The notes beneath the pieces are model-generated. The model worked only from the letters and a program-made list of their open reading frames with translations. It was not told the DNA's origin and did no database searches. The position numbers were made by a program, and so were the translations under genes. A DNA stretch of 64,000 bases from Butyrivibrio sp. (GTDB taxonomy: Bacteria; Bacillota; Clostridia; Lachnospirales; Lachnospiraceae), in assembly GCA_015056655.1 (NCBI GenBank), contig SVFV01000008.1, forward strand, positions 1 to 64,000, read 5' to 3'. Shown piece by piece: positions 14,939-25,170 of this stretch; the stretch's first letter is position 1, and each line of letters begins with the position of its first letter.

Positions 14939-17015
14939 AAGTGTTTTTATTGCCGAGAAGCCTAGCGTAGCTAAGGCTTTCGGCGCTGCTTTGAAATATA
15001 AGTTTTCTAACAAAGACGGATATATGGAATCAGATGAAGCCATCGTCACCTGGTGTGTAGGACACCTGGTGACGATGAGTTATCCAGAGGTCTATGATGC
15101 CAAAATGGGCAAATGGTCATTGGATACAATTCCATTTATACCGTCTGAATTTAAGTATGAGATTATTCCTGCCAGTGCCAAGCAGTTCAATATAGTTAAG
15201 ACTCAGCTTACAAGAGATGATGTTGATACAATCTATATTTGTACTGACTCGGGACGTGAAGGTGAATATATTTACAGACTCGTTGATCAGGAGGCCAAGG
15301 TCACAGGAAAAGTAAAAAAGAGAGTCTGGATTGATTCTCAGACAGAGGATGAGATTTTAAGAGGAATAAGAGAAGCCAAGGACGACAGCGAATATGACAA
15401 TATCGGAGCTGCTGCCTATCTTAGGGCAAAAGAAGATTACCTTATGGGTATCAATTTCTCCAGAGCTCTCACCCTTAGATATGGATATTCTATAAAAACA
15501 TTCCTTAACCTCGACAGATGCGTTGTTGCAGTTGGACGAGTAATGACCTGTGTACTTGGTATTGTTGTGGACAGGGAGAGAGAAATAAGGAATTTCGTTA
15601 AGACGCCATTCTATAAAGTGAATGGTAATTTTCTTTTACCTGACTCTGATAATGCATCAATAAAAGCTGAATGGAAGGTTACAGACGACAGTCGATATAA
15701 GGATTCCTTTGAGCTTTATAATGAGAAGGGTTTTAAGGAAGAAAAGTCTGCAAGGGCTCTTATTGATTCCTTTGGAGAACTTCCTAAGGATGCAACACTT
15801 TTAAAGCTTGAAAAAAAGAAGGAGACCAAGAATCCTCCTCTTTTATATAACCTTGCTGAGCTTCAGAACGATTGTTCCAAGTTTTTCAAGATTGATCCTA
15901 ATCAGACACTTGCCATAGCTCAGGAATTATATGAGAAAAAGCTGACAACATATCCCAGAACAGATGCCAGAGTTCTTAGTACGGCTATCGCAAAGGAAAT
16001 AGACAAAAATATCAGAGGCCTTACTGAATATGAGCTTGCTGGTATATATGCCAAGTCTATTATCCAACATGAAGCTTATAAAGGCATTGAGAAGACAAGA
16101 TATGTTGATGATAAAAAGATAACTGACCACTACGCAATTATCCCTACAGGTCAGGGACTTAGTGCACTTAAATCATTAAGTGCTACATCGGCTAAGGTTT
16201 ACGAAATCATTGTAAGGCGTTTTCTTGCTGTATTTTATCCTGCTGCACAGTATTCCAAGCTAAAGCTTGAAATTGGAGTTACATCAGATACGGGTGATGG
16301 CAATCATACTACAGAGGCCTTTACCTCTGGTTTTAAGCTTCTTACTGCAAAGGGATATCTTCATGTAATGGATTATTCTTTCTTTAAAAAGAAAGATAAG
16401 AATGGTCAGGCTGACAATGGAAATGAAGATGGCGAAAATGGTCAGTCAAAGGATAATGATACAGAAGAAGCTGCAGCAGATGAGAACTTATTTGAAGCCT
16501 TATCTAAGCTTAAAAAAGGTTCAACCATAAGTCTTACAGAATGCGAGCTTAAGGAGGGCGAGACAACACCTCCTAAGAGATATAATTCAGGTACACTTAT
16601 CCTTACAATGGAGAATGCCGGACAGTTCATTGAGGATGAAGAGCTCAGATCTCAGATAAAGGGATCTGGTATCGGAACAAGTGCAACAAGAGCCGGTATT
16701 TTGGAAAAACTTGTAAAGAATAACTATCTGGCACTTAATAAAAAGACTCAGATCATCACACCAACTCAGATGGGCGAGATGATTTACGATACTGTTGCTG
16801 CATCTATGAAGCCCATGCTTAACCCTGCGCTTACAGCTAGCTGGGAGAAGGGACTTACACAGGTTGAACAGGGCGAGATCAGTGAAGATGAGTACATGAA
16901 AAAGCTAAGTGATTTCATTACTCGAAGAACTGACTATGTTAAAAAGACAGATATGAGATCACAGCTTCAGAGAGTTTACGGAATGACTTCCGAATTCTAT
17001 AAGAAAAAACGTTGA
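14931..17015 (+). CDS. topB: DNA topoisomerase III (type IA)
   Basis: It relaxes and decatenates DNA by single-strand passage. The 694-residue protein begins with a Toprim domain (FIAEKPSVAKAFG, then CTDSGREGE with the metal-binding acids). The catalytic Tyr is Y341 in TTYPRTDAR. The C-terminal region keeps GIGTSATRAGILEKL. An acidic, Asn/Asp/Glu-rich insert of about 35 residues lies at about 485-520 and is not typical. Zinc fingers are absent. It overlaps the degenerate ATPase gene by 8 nt and is followed after 8 nt by the beta-helix gene. Confidence 0.96.
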   Translation: MSKSVFIAEKPSVAKAFGAALKYKFSNKDGYMESDEAIVTWCVGHLVTMSYPEVYDAKMGKWSLDTIPFIPSEFKYEIIPASAKQFNIVKTQLTRDDVDTIYICTDSGREGEYIYRLVDQEAKVTGKVKKRVWIDSQTEDEILRGIREAKDDSEYDNIGAAAYLRAKEDYLMGINFSRALTLRYGYSIKTFLNLDRCVVAVGRVMTCVLGIVVDREREIRNFVKTPFYKVNGNFLLPDSDNASIKAEWKVTDDSRYKDSFELYNEKGFKEEKSARALIDSFGELPKDATLLKLEKKKETKNPPLLYNLAELQNDCSKFFKIDPNQTLAIAQELYEKKLTTYPRTDARVLSTAIAKEIDKNIRGLTEYELAGIYAKSIIQHEAYKGIEKTRYVDDKKITDHYAIIPTGQGLSALKSLSATSAKVYEIIVRRFLAVFYPAAQYSKLKLEIGVTSDTGDGNHTTEAFTSGFKLLTAKGYLHVMDYSFFKKKDKNGQADNGNEDGENGQSKDNDTEEAAADENLFEALSKLKKGSTISLTECELKEGETTPPKRYNSGTLILTMENAGQFIEDEELRSQIKGSGIGTSATRAGILEKLVKNNYLALNKKTQIITPTQMGEMIYDTVAASMKPMLNPALTASWEKGLTQVEQGEISEDEYMKKLSDFITRRTDYVKKTDMRSQLQRVYGMTSEFYKKKR

Positions 17016-17023
17016 GGTGGAAA

Positions 17024-17698
17024 ATGGAACAGTTCACAATTGAAAAGCTATATGATTTAAATGAGACAATTGCAGCAGACCTTATGAAGTCTGCAAAGTA
17101 TCCCTGGGAGATTCTTCCAAAGATTAAGGGCTTTATAGTTGAGCTTGGAAACAAGCTTCCTGCTGATAAGTTTGATAAGCGCGGGGATGATATCTGGATT
17201 GCCAAGAGCGCTAAGTTTTTATCTGATAATGTTTATATCGCTGGACCCTGCATCATTGATGAAGAGGCTGAAATCAGACCCGGTGCATTCATCAGGGGAA
17301 GTGCAATTGTTGGTAAGGGAGCTGTAGTAGGTAATTCTACTGAGCTTAAGAACGTTATTTTGTTTAACAAGGTTCAGGTTCCTCACTACAACTATGTTGG
17401 CGATTCCATCTTGGGCTTCAAGGCACACATGGGAGCTGGTTCAATCACATCTAATGTTAAGTCTGATAAGAAGCTTGTTATTATCAAAAACGGAAAAGAG
17501 GATCAGGTAGAAACCGGTCTTAAAAAGGTAGGAGCAATGCTTGGAGACAACGTTGAGGTTGGGTGTGGAAGCGTGCTCAACCCCGGAACAGTAATTGGAA
17601 GAGAGAGTAATGTTTATCCTTTATCATCTGTAAGAGGATGCATTCCTGCAAAACATATTTATAAGGGCGAAGGAAAAGTTGTCAAGAAAGTAGATTAA
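17024..17698 (+). CDS. Left-handed beta-helix (hexapeptide-repeat) acyltransferase-like protein
   Basis: The 224-residue product has an N-terminal helical part and then isoleucine-patch hexapeptide repeats from about residue 60 to 200 (IAGPCIIDEEAEIRPGAFIRG in overlapping units, VGNSTELKNVILF, VEVGCGSVLNPGTVIG), like the C-terminal acetyltransferase half of GlmU. Such proteins are often labelled UDP-GlcNAc pyrophosphorylase, but no nucleotidyltransferase domain is present. The ATG at 17024 follows GAGGTGG at the right distance; a TTG four codons earlier overlaps the topB stop. The substrate is unknown. Confidence 0.75.
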   Translation: MEQFTIEKLYDLNETIAADLMKSAKYPWEILPKIKGFIVELGNKLPADKFDKRGDDIWIAKSAKFLSDNVYIAGPCIIDEEAEIRPGAFIRGSAIVGKGAVVGNSTELKNVILFNKVQVPHYNYVGDSILGFKAHMGAGSITSNVKSDKKLVIIKNGKEDQVETGLKKVGAMLGDNVEVGCGSVLNPGTVIGRESNVYPLSSVRGCIPAKHIYKGEGKVVKKVD

Positions 17699-17736
17699 GA
17701 CCTCCTTTAGATAGTTATGAATTATTTGATATTTTT

Positions 17737-17799
17737 CGTTAACTAATTGACTACAAATAGTTAACGGTATTATAATAAAAAAAGTTTACAACTATTTGT
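17737..17799 (+). promoter_or_regulatory. Strong promoter overlapped by two inverted repeats
   Basis: TTGACT (17747-17752), 18 nt, TATAAT (17771-17776). A perfect 9-bp inverted repeat CGTTAACTA/TAGTTAACG (17737-17745/17758-17766) brackets the -35. A perfect 10-bp repeat ACAAATAGTT/AACTATTTGT (17753-17762/17790-17799) brackets the -10 and start point. The arrangement looks like overlapping operators. Confidence 0.65.
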
Positions 17800-17819
17800 T
17801 ATCGAGGAGGGACTAGAAA

Positions 17820-18023
17820 ATGGCACAGATTAAGACAAAAATTGAACTTCAGTATGCTGATAAAAGCGTAACTCAGGATGAATTAGTTTCCAGAGCAAAG
17901 GCTGCTTATGAAGCTGATTATGGCGTAAAGGGCGTTAAGAACCTTGAGCTTTATGTAAAGCCTGAAGAGAACAAAGCTTACTACGTTGTTAATAACAAAA
18001 TGACTGGTAGCATCGATCTTTAA
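17820..18023 (+). CDS. Small DUF6465-like protein
   Basis: The 67-residue protein has a conserved-looking pattern: an N-terminal strand (KTKIELQYADKS), a helix (QDELVSRAKAAYEADYG) and two strands (NLELYVKPEENKAYYVVN). It resembles the small DUF6465 family known from Lachnospiraceae; no function is known. A strong GAGGAGGG site, a near-consensus promoter with overlapping inverted repeats and a strong terminator suggest a highly expressed, regulated single gene. Confidence 0.75.
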   Translation: MAQIKTKIELQYADKSVTQDELVSRAKAAYEADYGVKGVKNLELYVKPEENKAYYVVNNKMTGSIDL

Positions 18024-18041
18024 TTTTTTAGTATTTAGAGG

Positions 18042-18075
18042 CCGCCCCGAACTTTTAGTTTGGGGTGGTTTTTTA
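18042..18075 (+). terminator. Intrinsic terminator
   Basis: An 11-bp stem with G-U pairs, CCGCCCCGAAC/GTTTGGGGTGG (18042-18052/18058-18068), is followed by TTTTTT. Confidence 0.85.
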
Positions 18076-18093
18076 CTTTTAGGGAAAATAGAC

Positions 18094-18957
18094 ATGAACT
18101 TAGATTTATCAAAAGAAAAAGAATTAAACAAACTCTTTGGATGTAAGCTGTTTCTGCTTGATATGGACGGAACCTTATATCTTGGGGATGATGTTTTTGA
18201 AGGAGCAGTTGACTTTATTTACACGCTATCTGGCAGAGGCTCCAAATATATTTATCTTACAAATAATTCCTCAAGAGCTGGTACTGACTATATAGACAGA
18301 CTTAGAAGACTTGGATTTCCCTGTGAGAGTGAAAATGTTTATACATCAGGTATGGCTACTGCTGAGTATTTGCTTGATAACTATGGGGACAGGGATGTTT
18401 TTGTAGTAGGAACAAAGACTTTCTTTAATGAGCTTAAAAAGGCTGGAGTAAAGGCCTTTAATGCAACGGACTATGACGGAGACGAAGCACTTAGAAACAG
18501 ACTTAATGAAGAGAAAGTAGTAGTATGCGTTGGCTTTGACACTGAGCTTGTATATAGAGATCTTGACCTTGCTGTACATTTCCTTAGAAAAGAAGTCCCC
18601 TTTATAGCAGCTAATCCTGACTGGGTTTGTCCTATGCCAAAGGGAGAGGTTTTACCTGATTGCGGAAGTATATGTGCTTTGCTGACTGCTTCTAGCGGAC
18701 AGACACCCACCTATATTGGTAAGCCCAACAGGAATATGGTCGATATCATTTCAAAGTTGACAGGTGTTCCAAATAATGAGATTTGCTGCGTTGGAGACAG
18801 ACTTTACACTGACATTGCAGTTGCTCAGAATGCAGGAGCAGTTTCAGTTTGTGTGCTTTCAGGTGAATGCACTGAGGGCGAGATTGCTCAAATGGAAATT
18901 AAGCCGGATTATGTTCTTAGAGATGTAAAAGAACTGGCTTCTTTACTTGTAAAATAA
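18094..18957 (+). CDS. HAD-IIA family phosphatase (NagD-like)
   Basis: The 287-residue hydrolase has HAD motif I LLDMDGTLYLG (nucleophile and acid/base Asp), motif II YLTNNSS, the lysine of motif III in YIGKPNRNM, and motif IV VGDRLYTDI. The C2-type cap between motifs II and III marks subclass IIA (NagD, 4-nitrophenylphosphatase, glycerol phosphatase). It is cytoplasmic; the substrate cannot be told. It starts shortly after a terminator, and the ATP synthase promoter overlaps its 3' end. Confidence 0.9.
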   Translation: MNLDLSKEKELNKLFGCKLFLLDMDGTLYLGDDVFEGAVDFIYTLSGRGSKYIYLTNNSSRAGTDYIDRLRRLGFPCESENVYTSGMATAEYLLDNYGDRDVFVVGTKTFFNELKKAGVKAFNATDYDGDEALRNRLNEEKVVVCVGFDTELVYRDLDLAVHFLRKEVPFIAANPDWVCPMPKGEVLPDCGSICALLTASSGQTPTYIGKPNRNMVDIISKLTGVPNNEICCVGDRLYTDIAVAQNAGAVSVCVLSGECTEGEIAQMEIKPDYVLRDVKELASLLVK

Positions 18958-19003
18958 TGCCACTTCGAAGTATAATATTATATGTTTGAAATTGAATTTC
19001 AAA
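18947..19003 (+). promoter_or_regulatory. ATP synthase operon promoter with downstream palindrome
   Basis: TTGTAA (18947-18952), 18 nt, perfect TATAAT (18971-18976). A perfect 9-bp inverted repeat with one central base (TTTGAAATT, G, AATTTCAAA; 18985-19003) covers the expected start of the transcript, so it could be an operator or a 5' hairpin. Confidence 0.6.
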
Positions 19004-19046
19004 TTGGTAATAAAGAAATATATTTAGTTTTGGGGACGGTATTTAT

Positions 19047-19736
19047 ATGGACATTGGAGGACTTTTAAAAGAGCTGTTACTTGAAGACAAAGTGCTAATA
19101 CACTTTGACTTTATGAACGGCTTTTTTGATATTAATAAGTCAATTGTAGTGACTTGGGGAATTATCATTGTTTTGACGCTTTTTCTGTTGTTTATTACAA
19201 GCAATATGAAGATGCATGACATCAGTAGGAAACAGCTTGTTGCTGAATTTATAGCAGAGAAGCTAAGAGGTATCACTCTTGGGATGCTTGGGGAGGAGGC
19301 ACTTAGATACAGAGACTACATGGTTGTTGTTCTTGTGTTTATTGCAACATCCAACCTTGTTGGTCTTGTAGGTCAGACGCCTCCCACAATGGATCTTAAC
19401 GTAACAGCAGCGCTTTCACTTATGAGTATCATTCTTGTTGAAGCTGCCGGTATTAAGAAAAAGGGTGTAAAGAAGTGGCTCAAAGCTTTTGCAGAGCCTA
19501 TGGCAGTTGTAGCTCCAATGAATGTTCTTGAACTTGCCATCAGACCTTTGTCACTCTGCATGCGACTTTTTGGTAATATCATCGGTGCTACTGTTATCAT
19601 GGAGCTTTTGAAGATGGCAGTGCCTATCATTGTACCCGCAGCATTTAGTGTGTACTTTGATATTTTTGATGGCCTGATTCAGGCTTATGTATTTGTTTTC
19701 CTTACTTCGCTTTACATAAAGGAAGCTGTTGAATAA
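19047..19736 (+). CDS. atpB: ATP synthase Fo subunit a
   Basis: The membrane stator subunit forms the ion half-channels against the c-ring. The 229-residue protein has the essential arginine in the fourth helix region (LAIRPLSLCMRLFGNIIGA) and a conserved C-terminal helix pair (FDGLIQAYVFVFLTSLYI). It is the first gene of the operon; atpI is absent. Order: a, c, b, alpha, gamma, beta, epsilon. Confidence 0.95.
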   Translation: MDIGGLLKELLLEDKVLIHFDFMNGFFDINKSIVVTWGIIIVLTLFLLFITSNMKMHDISRKQLVAEFIAEKLRGITLGMLGEEALRYRDYMVVVLVFIATSNLVGLVGQTPPTMDLNVTAALSLMSIILVEAAGIKKKGVKKWLKAFAEPMAVVAPMNVLELAIRPLSLCMRLFGNIIGATVIMELLKMAVPIIVPAAFSVYFDIFDGLIQAYVFVFLTSLYIKEAVE

Positions 19737-19764
19737 AAAATAATTTAAAATGGAGGATTTAATT

Positions 19765-19980
19765 ATGGATTTAACTACAATTGGTGCAGCTATAGCAGCA
19801 TTCACCGGAATTGGTGCAGGTATTGGTATCGGTATCGCAACTTCCAAGGCAGTTGATGCCGTTGCTCGTCAGCCTGAGGCAGATGGCAAAATCATGAAGC
19901 TTCTTCTTCTTGGTTGTGCGCTTGCAGAGGCAACAGCTATTTACGGTTTCGTAGTAGCTATCATGATCCTGTTCACGTAA
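19765..19980 (+). CDS. atpE: ATP synthase Fo subunit c
   Basis: The proteolipid of 71 residues is a two-helix hairpin with the loop ARQPEADGK and the ion-binding Glu in the second helix (ALAEATAIYG). The Na+ ligand positions of Ilyobacter-type rings are not kept: the helix-1 Gln is Ile (GIGIGIATS) and the Ser after the Glu is Ala. This suggests H+ coupling. The start is ATG 19765, because GGAGG at 19752-19756 serves it; an in-frame ATG at 19750 overlaps that site. Confidence 0.95.
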   Translation: MDLTTIGAAIAAFTGIGAGIGIGIATSKAVDAVARQPEADGKIMKLLLLGCALAEATAIYGFVVAIMILFT

Positions 19981-20013
19981 TAGAGAATTAAATGGTAAAG
20001 GGGAATTACTACC

Positions 20014-20505
20014 GTGTTAAATGTATCAGTTATGAACGTTGTCTACACAGTGATCAATCTTCTGATTCTGTTTGTAGTATTTAAGCTCTTTCTTTTCAAA
20101 AGAGTAGATGCTGTAATGACAGCCAGAAGAGATGAAATTGAGAAGGCAAACAATTCAGCAAAGAAAAAAGAACAGGAAGCAGAAAAGCTTAAGGAGGAAT
20201 ATGCCTTAAAGCTTCAGGATGCTGATAAGGAGTGCGAGGAGATCGTGGCTAAGTCCCGTAAGGATGGCTATGATGAGTATGATCGCATTGTTAGTGATGC
20301 AAAGGATAAGGCAGAACAGATTATTGAAGAAGCTAAACATAACGCTCAGGTTGAGGCTCAGAGAGAGAAGGATGCGTATGTTTCAGAGCTTACTGACCTT
20401 GTTGTTCATGCAGCTAACAAAATTGCTGTTTCCAAGCATGACGAGGAGACAGATAAAGAGCTTTACAATAAATTTATCTTCGAAGCATTTGAGAAGAGTG
20501 AGTGA
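20014..20505 (+). CDS. atpF: ATP synthase Fo subunit b
   Basis: The peripheral-stalk subunit of 163 residues has one N-terminal membrane helix (about 5-25) and a long charged helix (KKKEQEAEKLKEEYALKLQDA in part) ending with a normal b C-terminus. It starts with GTG behind AAAGGGG. Its length is standard, so the missing delta N-terminal domain is not fused here. Alpha begins 11 nt after its stop. Confidence 0.93.
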   Translation: MLNVSVMNVVYTVINLLILFVVFKLFLFKRVDAVMTARRDEIEKANNSAKKKEQEAEKLKEEYALKLQDADKECEEIVAKSRKDGYDEYDRIVSDAKDKAEQIIEEAKHNAQVEAQREKDAYVSELTDLVVHAANKIAVSKHDEETDKELYNKFIFEAFEKSE

Positions 20506-20516
20506 AGGAATTCTTT

Positions 20517-22319
20517 ATGATTAACAAAAACAAAGCTGTTCTTAGATATTCTTCTGTAGCACCTACAGAAGATCAGATGGAAAATATAAAAATAGCTCTT
20601 TCCAAGAGATTTGATAATCCTGATCTTGAGCTTGAGGTTATTCATGACACCAAGGTTAAGGGCGGATTTGTCGTTACTTATGGAAATTTTGAGTATGACT
20701 GGTCAGATGAAGGTAGAACCAGACAGCTCAAGGAGCTTATTGCTCTTACAAAAAAGAGAAATAATACCAGTGCTGAACAGCTGGTATCTATAATCCGTGA
20801 CAGAGTTAATAAATTTGACCTTAAGGCTGAAGGTAAAGAAGTAGGAAGAACTATCTGGGTTGGTGACGGTATCGCAAATGTTGTTGGTATTGATCACGCT
20901 TTTTATGGTGAGATAGTTCAGTTCGAAGACGGCACTAAGGGAATGGTTCAGGATATCAGAGATGACCATATCGGTGTTATTCTCTTTGGTTCAGATGATG
21001 GAATCAGAGAGGGCACAAGAGCTGTCAGAACCTATAAGCAGGCAGGTATTCCTGTTGGCGAAGCCTTTGTAGGCAGAGTAATTGATGCTCTTGGTAACCC
21101 TATTGATGGCGGCGAAGAGATCAAGACTGAAGTATACAGACCTGTTGAAGAACCGGCTCCCGGAATTATCGAGAGACGTTCTGTTAGTGAGCCTATGGAA
21201 ACAGGTATTTTGTCTATTGATACAATGTTCCCTATTGGTAGAGGCCAGAGAGAGCTTATCATCGGCGACAGACAGACAGGTAAAACATCTATTGCCATGG
21301 ATGCAATCCTCAATCAGAAGGGTAAGGATGTTATCTGTGTTTATGTTGCTATTGGTCAGAAGGCTAGTACAATTGCAAAGCTTATAAATACTCTGAAGGA
21401 AGCTGGAGCTATGGAATACACAATTATAGTTGCTTCCACAGCTTCTGATTCAGCGCCTCTTCAGTATATTGCGCCATACGCAGGAACTGCCATGGCAGAG
21501 TATTTCATGCTTACAGGTAAGGATGTACTTATTGTTTATGATGACCTTTCAAAGCATGCTGTGGCATACAGAGCTTTGTCACTACTTCTTGAGAGATCAC
21601 CTGGGCGTGAGGCTTATCCCGGAGACGTATTTTATCTTCATTCCAGACTTTTGGAGAGATCAAGTAAGCTTTCTAGTGAACTCGGTGGTGGCTCAATTAC
21701 TGCGCTTCCGATTATTGAAACTCAGGCAGGTGACGTATCTGCTTATATTCCTACAAACGTTATTTCCATTACAGATGGTCAGATTTTCCTTGAATCAGAC
21801 TTGTTCTTTGAGGGCATGAGACCTGCTGTTAACGTAGGACTTTCTGTTTCACGTGTAGGTAGTGCAGCTCAGACTAAGGCTATGAAAAAGGCGGCTGGAA
21901 GTATCCGTATTGACCTTGCTCAGTACAGAGAAATGGCTGTATTTACTCAGTTTGCATCTGACCTTGATGACACAACCAAGGATCAGCTCAGACATGGTAG
22001 TGTACTTATGGAGCTGTTGAAACAGCCTCTTGGTAAACCTTATTCCATGTATGAGATGGTTATTCTTCTTGTCTGTGCAAATGGTAAAAAGCTCGATTTT
22101 GTGCCTATCGATCAGGTTGCAAGATATAAGAGAGAGCTTCTTGATTACTTTGAGAAGAACAAGGCAGAGCTCATCCTTGACATTGAGAAGTCAGGCGACC
22201 TTACAGATGCTTCACGTAAAGCTATTCTTGAAGGCGCAGATGAGTTTGACAAGATAAACAACGAGAGATTAAAGAACGAATTAAAAGGTCGAAGAAAGAA
22301 GCTTGATCTTAAACATTAA
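20517..22319 (+). CDS. atpA: ATP synthase F1 subunit alpha with an N-terminal delta C-terminal-like domain
   Basis: Residues about 7-80 match the C-terminal domain of subunit delta/OSCP: SSVAPTEDQMENIKIALSKR, a Lys-Gly-Gly-Phe strand, and YDWSDEGRTRQLKEL. The usual alpha starts at about residue 85 (SIIRDRVNKF, VGDGIANVVGID), with the P-loop GDRQTGKTS (K256, K175 in typical alpha) and the rest of the subunit. At 600 residues it is about 80-90 longer than normal alpha. No separate delta gene lies between atpF and atpA. The ATG at 20517 is served by AAGGA; a GTG at 20502 overlaps the atpF stop. Each F1 would carry three such domains. Confidence 0.93.
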   Translation: MINKNKAVLRYSSVAPTEDQMENIKIALSKRFDNPDLELEVIHDTKVKGGFVVTYGNFEYDWSDEGRTRQLKELIALTKKRNNTSAEQLVSIIRDRVNKFDLKAEGKEVGRTIWVGDGIANVVGIDHAFYGEIVQFEDGTKGMVQDIRDDHIGVILFGSDDGIREGTRAVRTYKQAGIPVGEAFVGRVIDALGNPIDGGEEIKTEVYRPVEEPAPGIIERRSVSEPMETGILSIDTMFPIGRGQRELIIGDRQTGKTSIAMDAILNQKGKDVICVYVAIGQKASTIAKLINTLKEAGAMEYTIIVASTASDSAPLQYIAPYAGTAMAEYFMLTGKDVLIVYDDLSKHAVAYRALSLLLERSPGREAYPGDVFYLHSRLLERSSKLSSELGGGSITALPIIETQAGDVSAYIPTNVISITDGQIFLESDLFFEGMRPAVNVGLSVSRVGSAAQTKAMKKAAGSIRIDLAQYREMAVFTQFASDLDDTTKDQLRHGSVLMELLKQPLGKPYSMYEMVILLVCANGKKLDFVPIDQVARYKRELLDYFEKNKAELILDIEKSGDLTDASRKAILEGADEFDKINNERLKNELKGRRKKLDLKH

Positions 22320-22336
22320 AGAAAAGGTGATTTTCA

Positions 22337-24681
<2,345 letters not shown>

Positions 24682-24695
24682 TCGGAGATAAAACT

Positions 24696-25115
24696 TTGGA
24701 AAGAAAAACATTTCGATTGCAGGTTATGTCAATAAATGGAACATTTTTCGAGGGCAGAGCTTCTGAAATTATTTTGCCCTGTATAGATGGACAGTATGCA
24801 ATCCTCGCTGATCATGAGGAACTGATACTTGCCATTTACACTGGGAAGATGGTCATAAGGGATGCCATTGGAGATAAGATAGATGTTATCGTTGGTAACG
24901 GATCTGCTCAGATAGCAAATAACAGAGTTATTGTTTTGGTGGATACCTGTGAGAGACCAGAGGATATTGACAGAAATCGTGCACAGAGAGCCCTTGAAAG
25001 AGCTGAAGAGGAAATGAGACAGAATAAGTCCATAAGAGAGTACTATCAGGCTCAGGCTGCTATGGCAAGGGCACTAAGCAGACTTAAGAACTCTTCAGAT
25101 TACGGAATAGACTAA
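24696..25115 (+). CDS. atpC: ATP synthase F1 subunit epsilon
   Basis: The 139-residue subunit has an N-terminal beta sandwich (FRLQVMSINGTFFEGRASE, PCIDGQYAILADHE) and a C-terminal helical hairpin (RAQRALERAEEEM). It couples rotor and c-ring and can inhibit hydrolysis. It starts with TTG behind CGGAGA. It ends the operon, followed by a terminator. Confidence 0.92.
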   Translation: MERKTFRLQVMSINGTFFEGRASEIILPCIDGQYAILADHEELILAIYTGKMVIRDAIGDKIDVIVGNGSAQIANNRVIVLVDTCERPEDIDRNRAQRALERAEEEMRQNKSIREYYQAQAAMARALSRLKNSSDYGID

Positions 25116-25122
25116 ATTATAT

Positions 25123-25158
25123 TCATGCAGTTCTTACAAGGGCTGCATGATCTTTTTA
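25123..25158 (+). terminator. Terminator of the ATP synthase operon
   Basis: Stem TCATGCAG/CTGCATGA (25123-25130/25143-25150), extended inside by TTCTT/AAGGG pairs, followed by TCTTTTT. Confidence 0.85.
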
Positions 25159-25170
25159 AATGGGAGATGT

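Noticed and set aside
18985-19003. CodY box before the atp operon
   Set aside because: The CodY consensus has TTTTC-GAAAA order; here the order is GAAATT then AATTTC, the reverse arrangement.
20502-20517. A separate atpH (delta) gene or a GTG start of alpha at 20502
   Set aside because: No room for a delta gene exists between atpF and atpA, and GTG 20502 overlaps the atpF stop while AAGGA serves ATG 20517.
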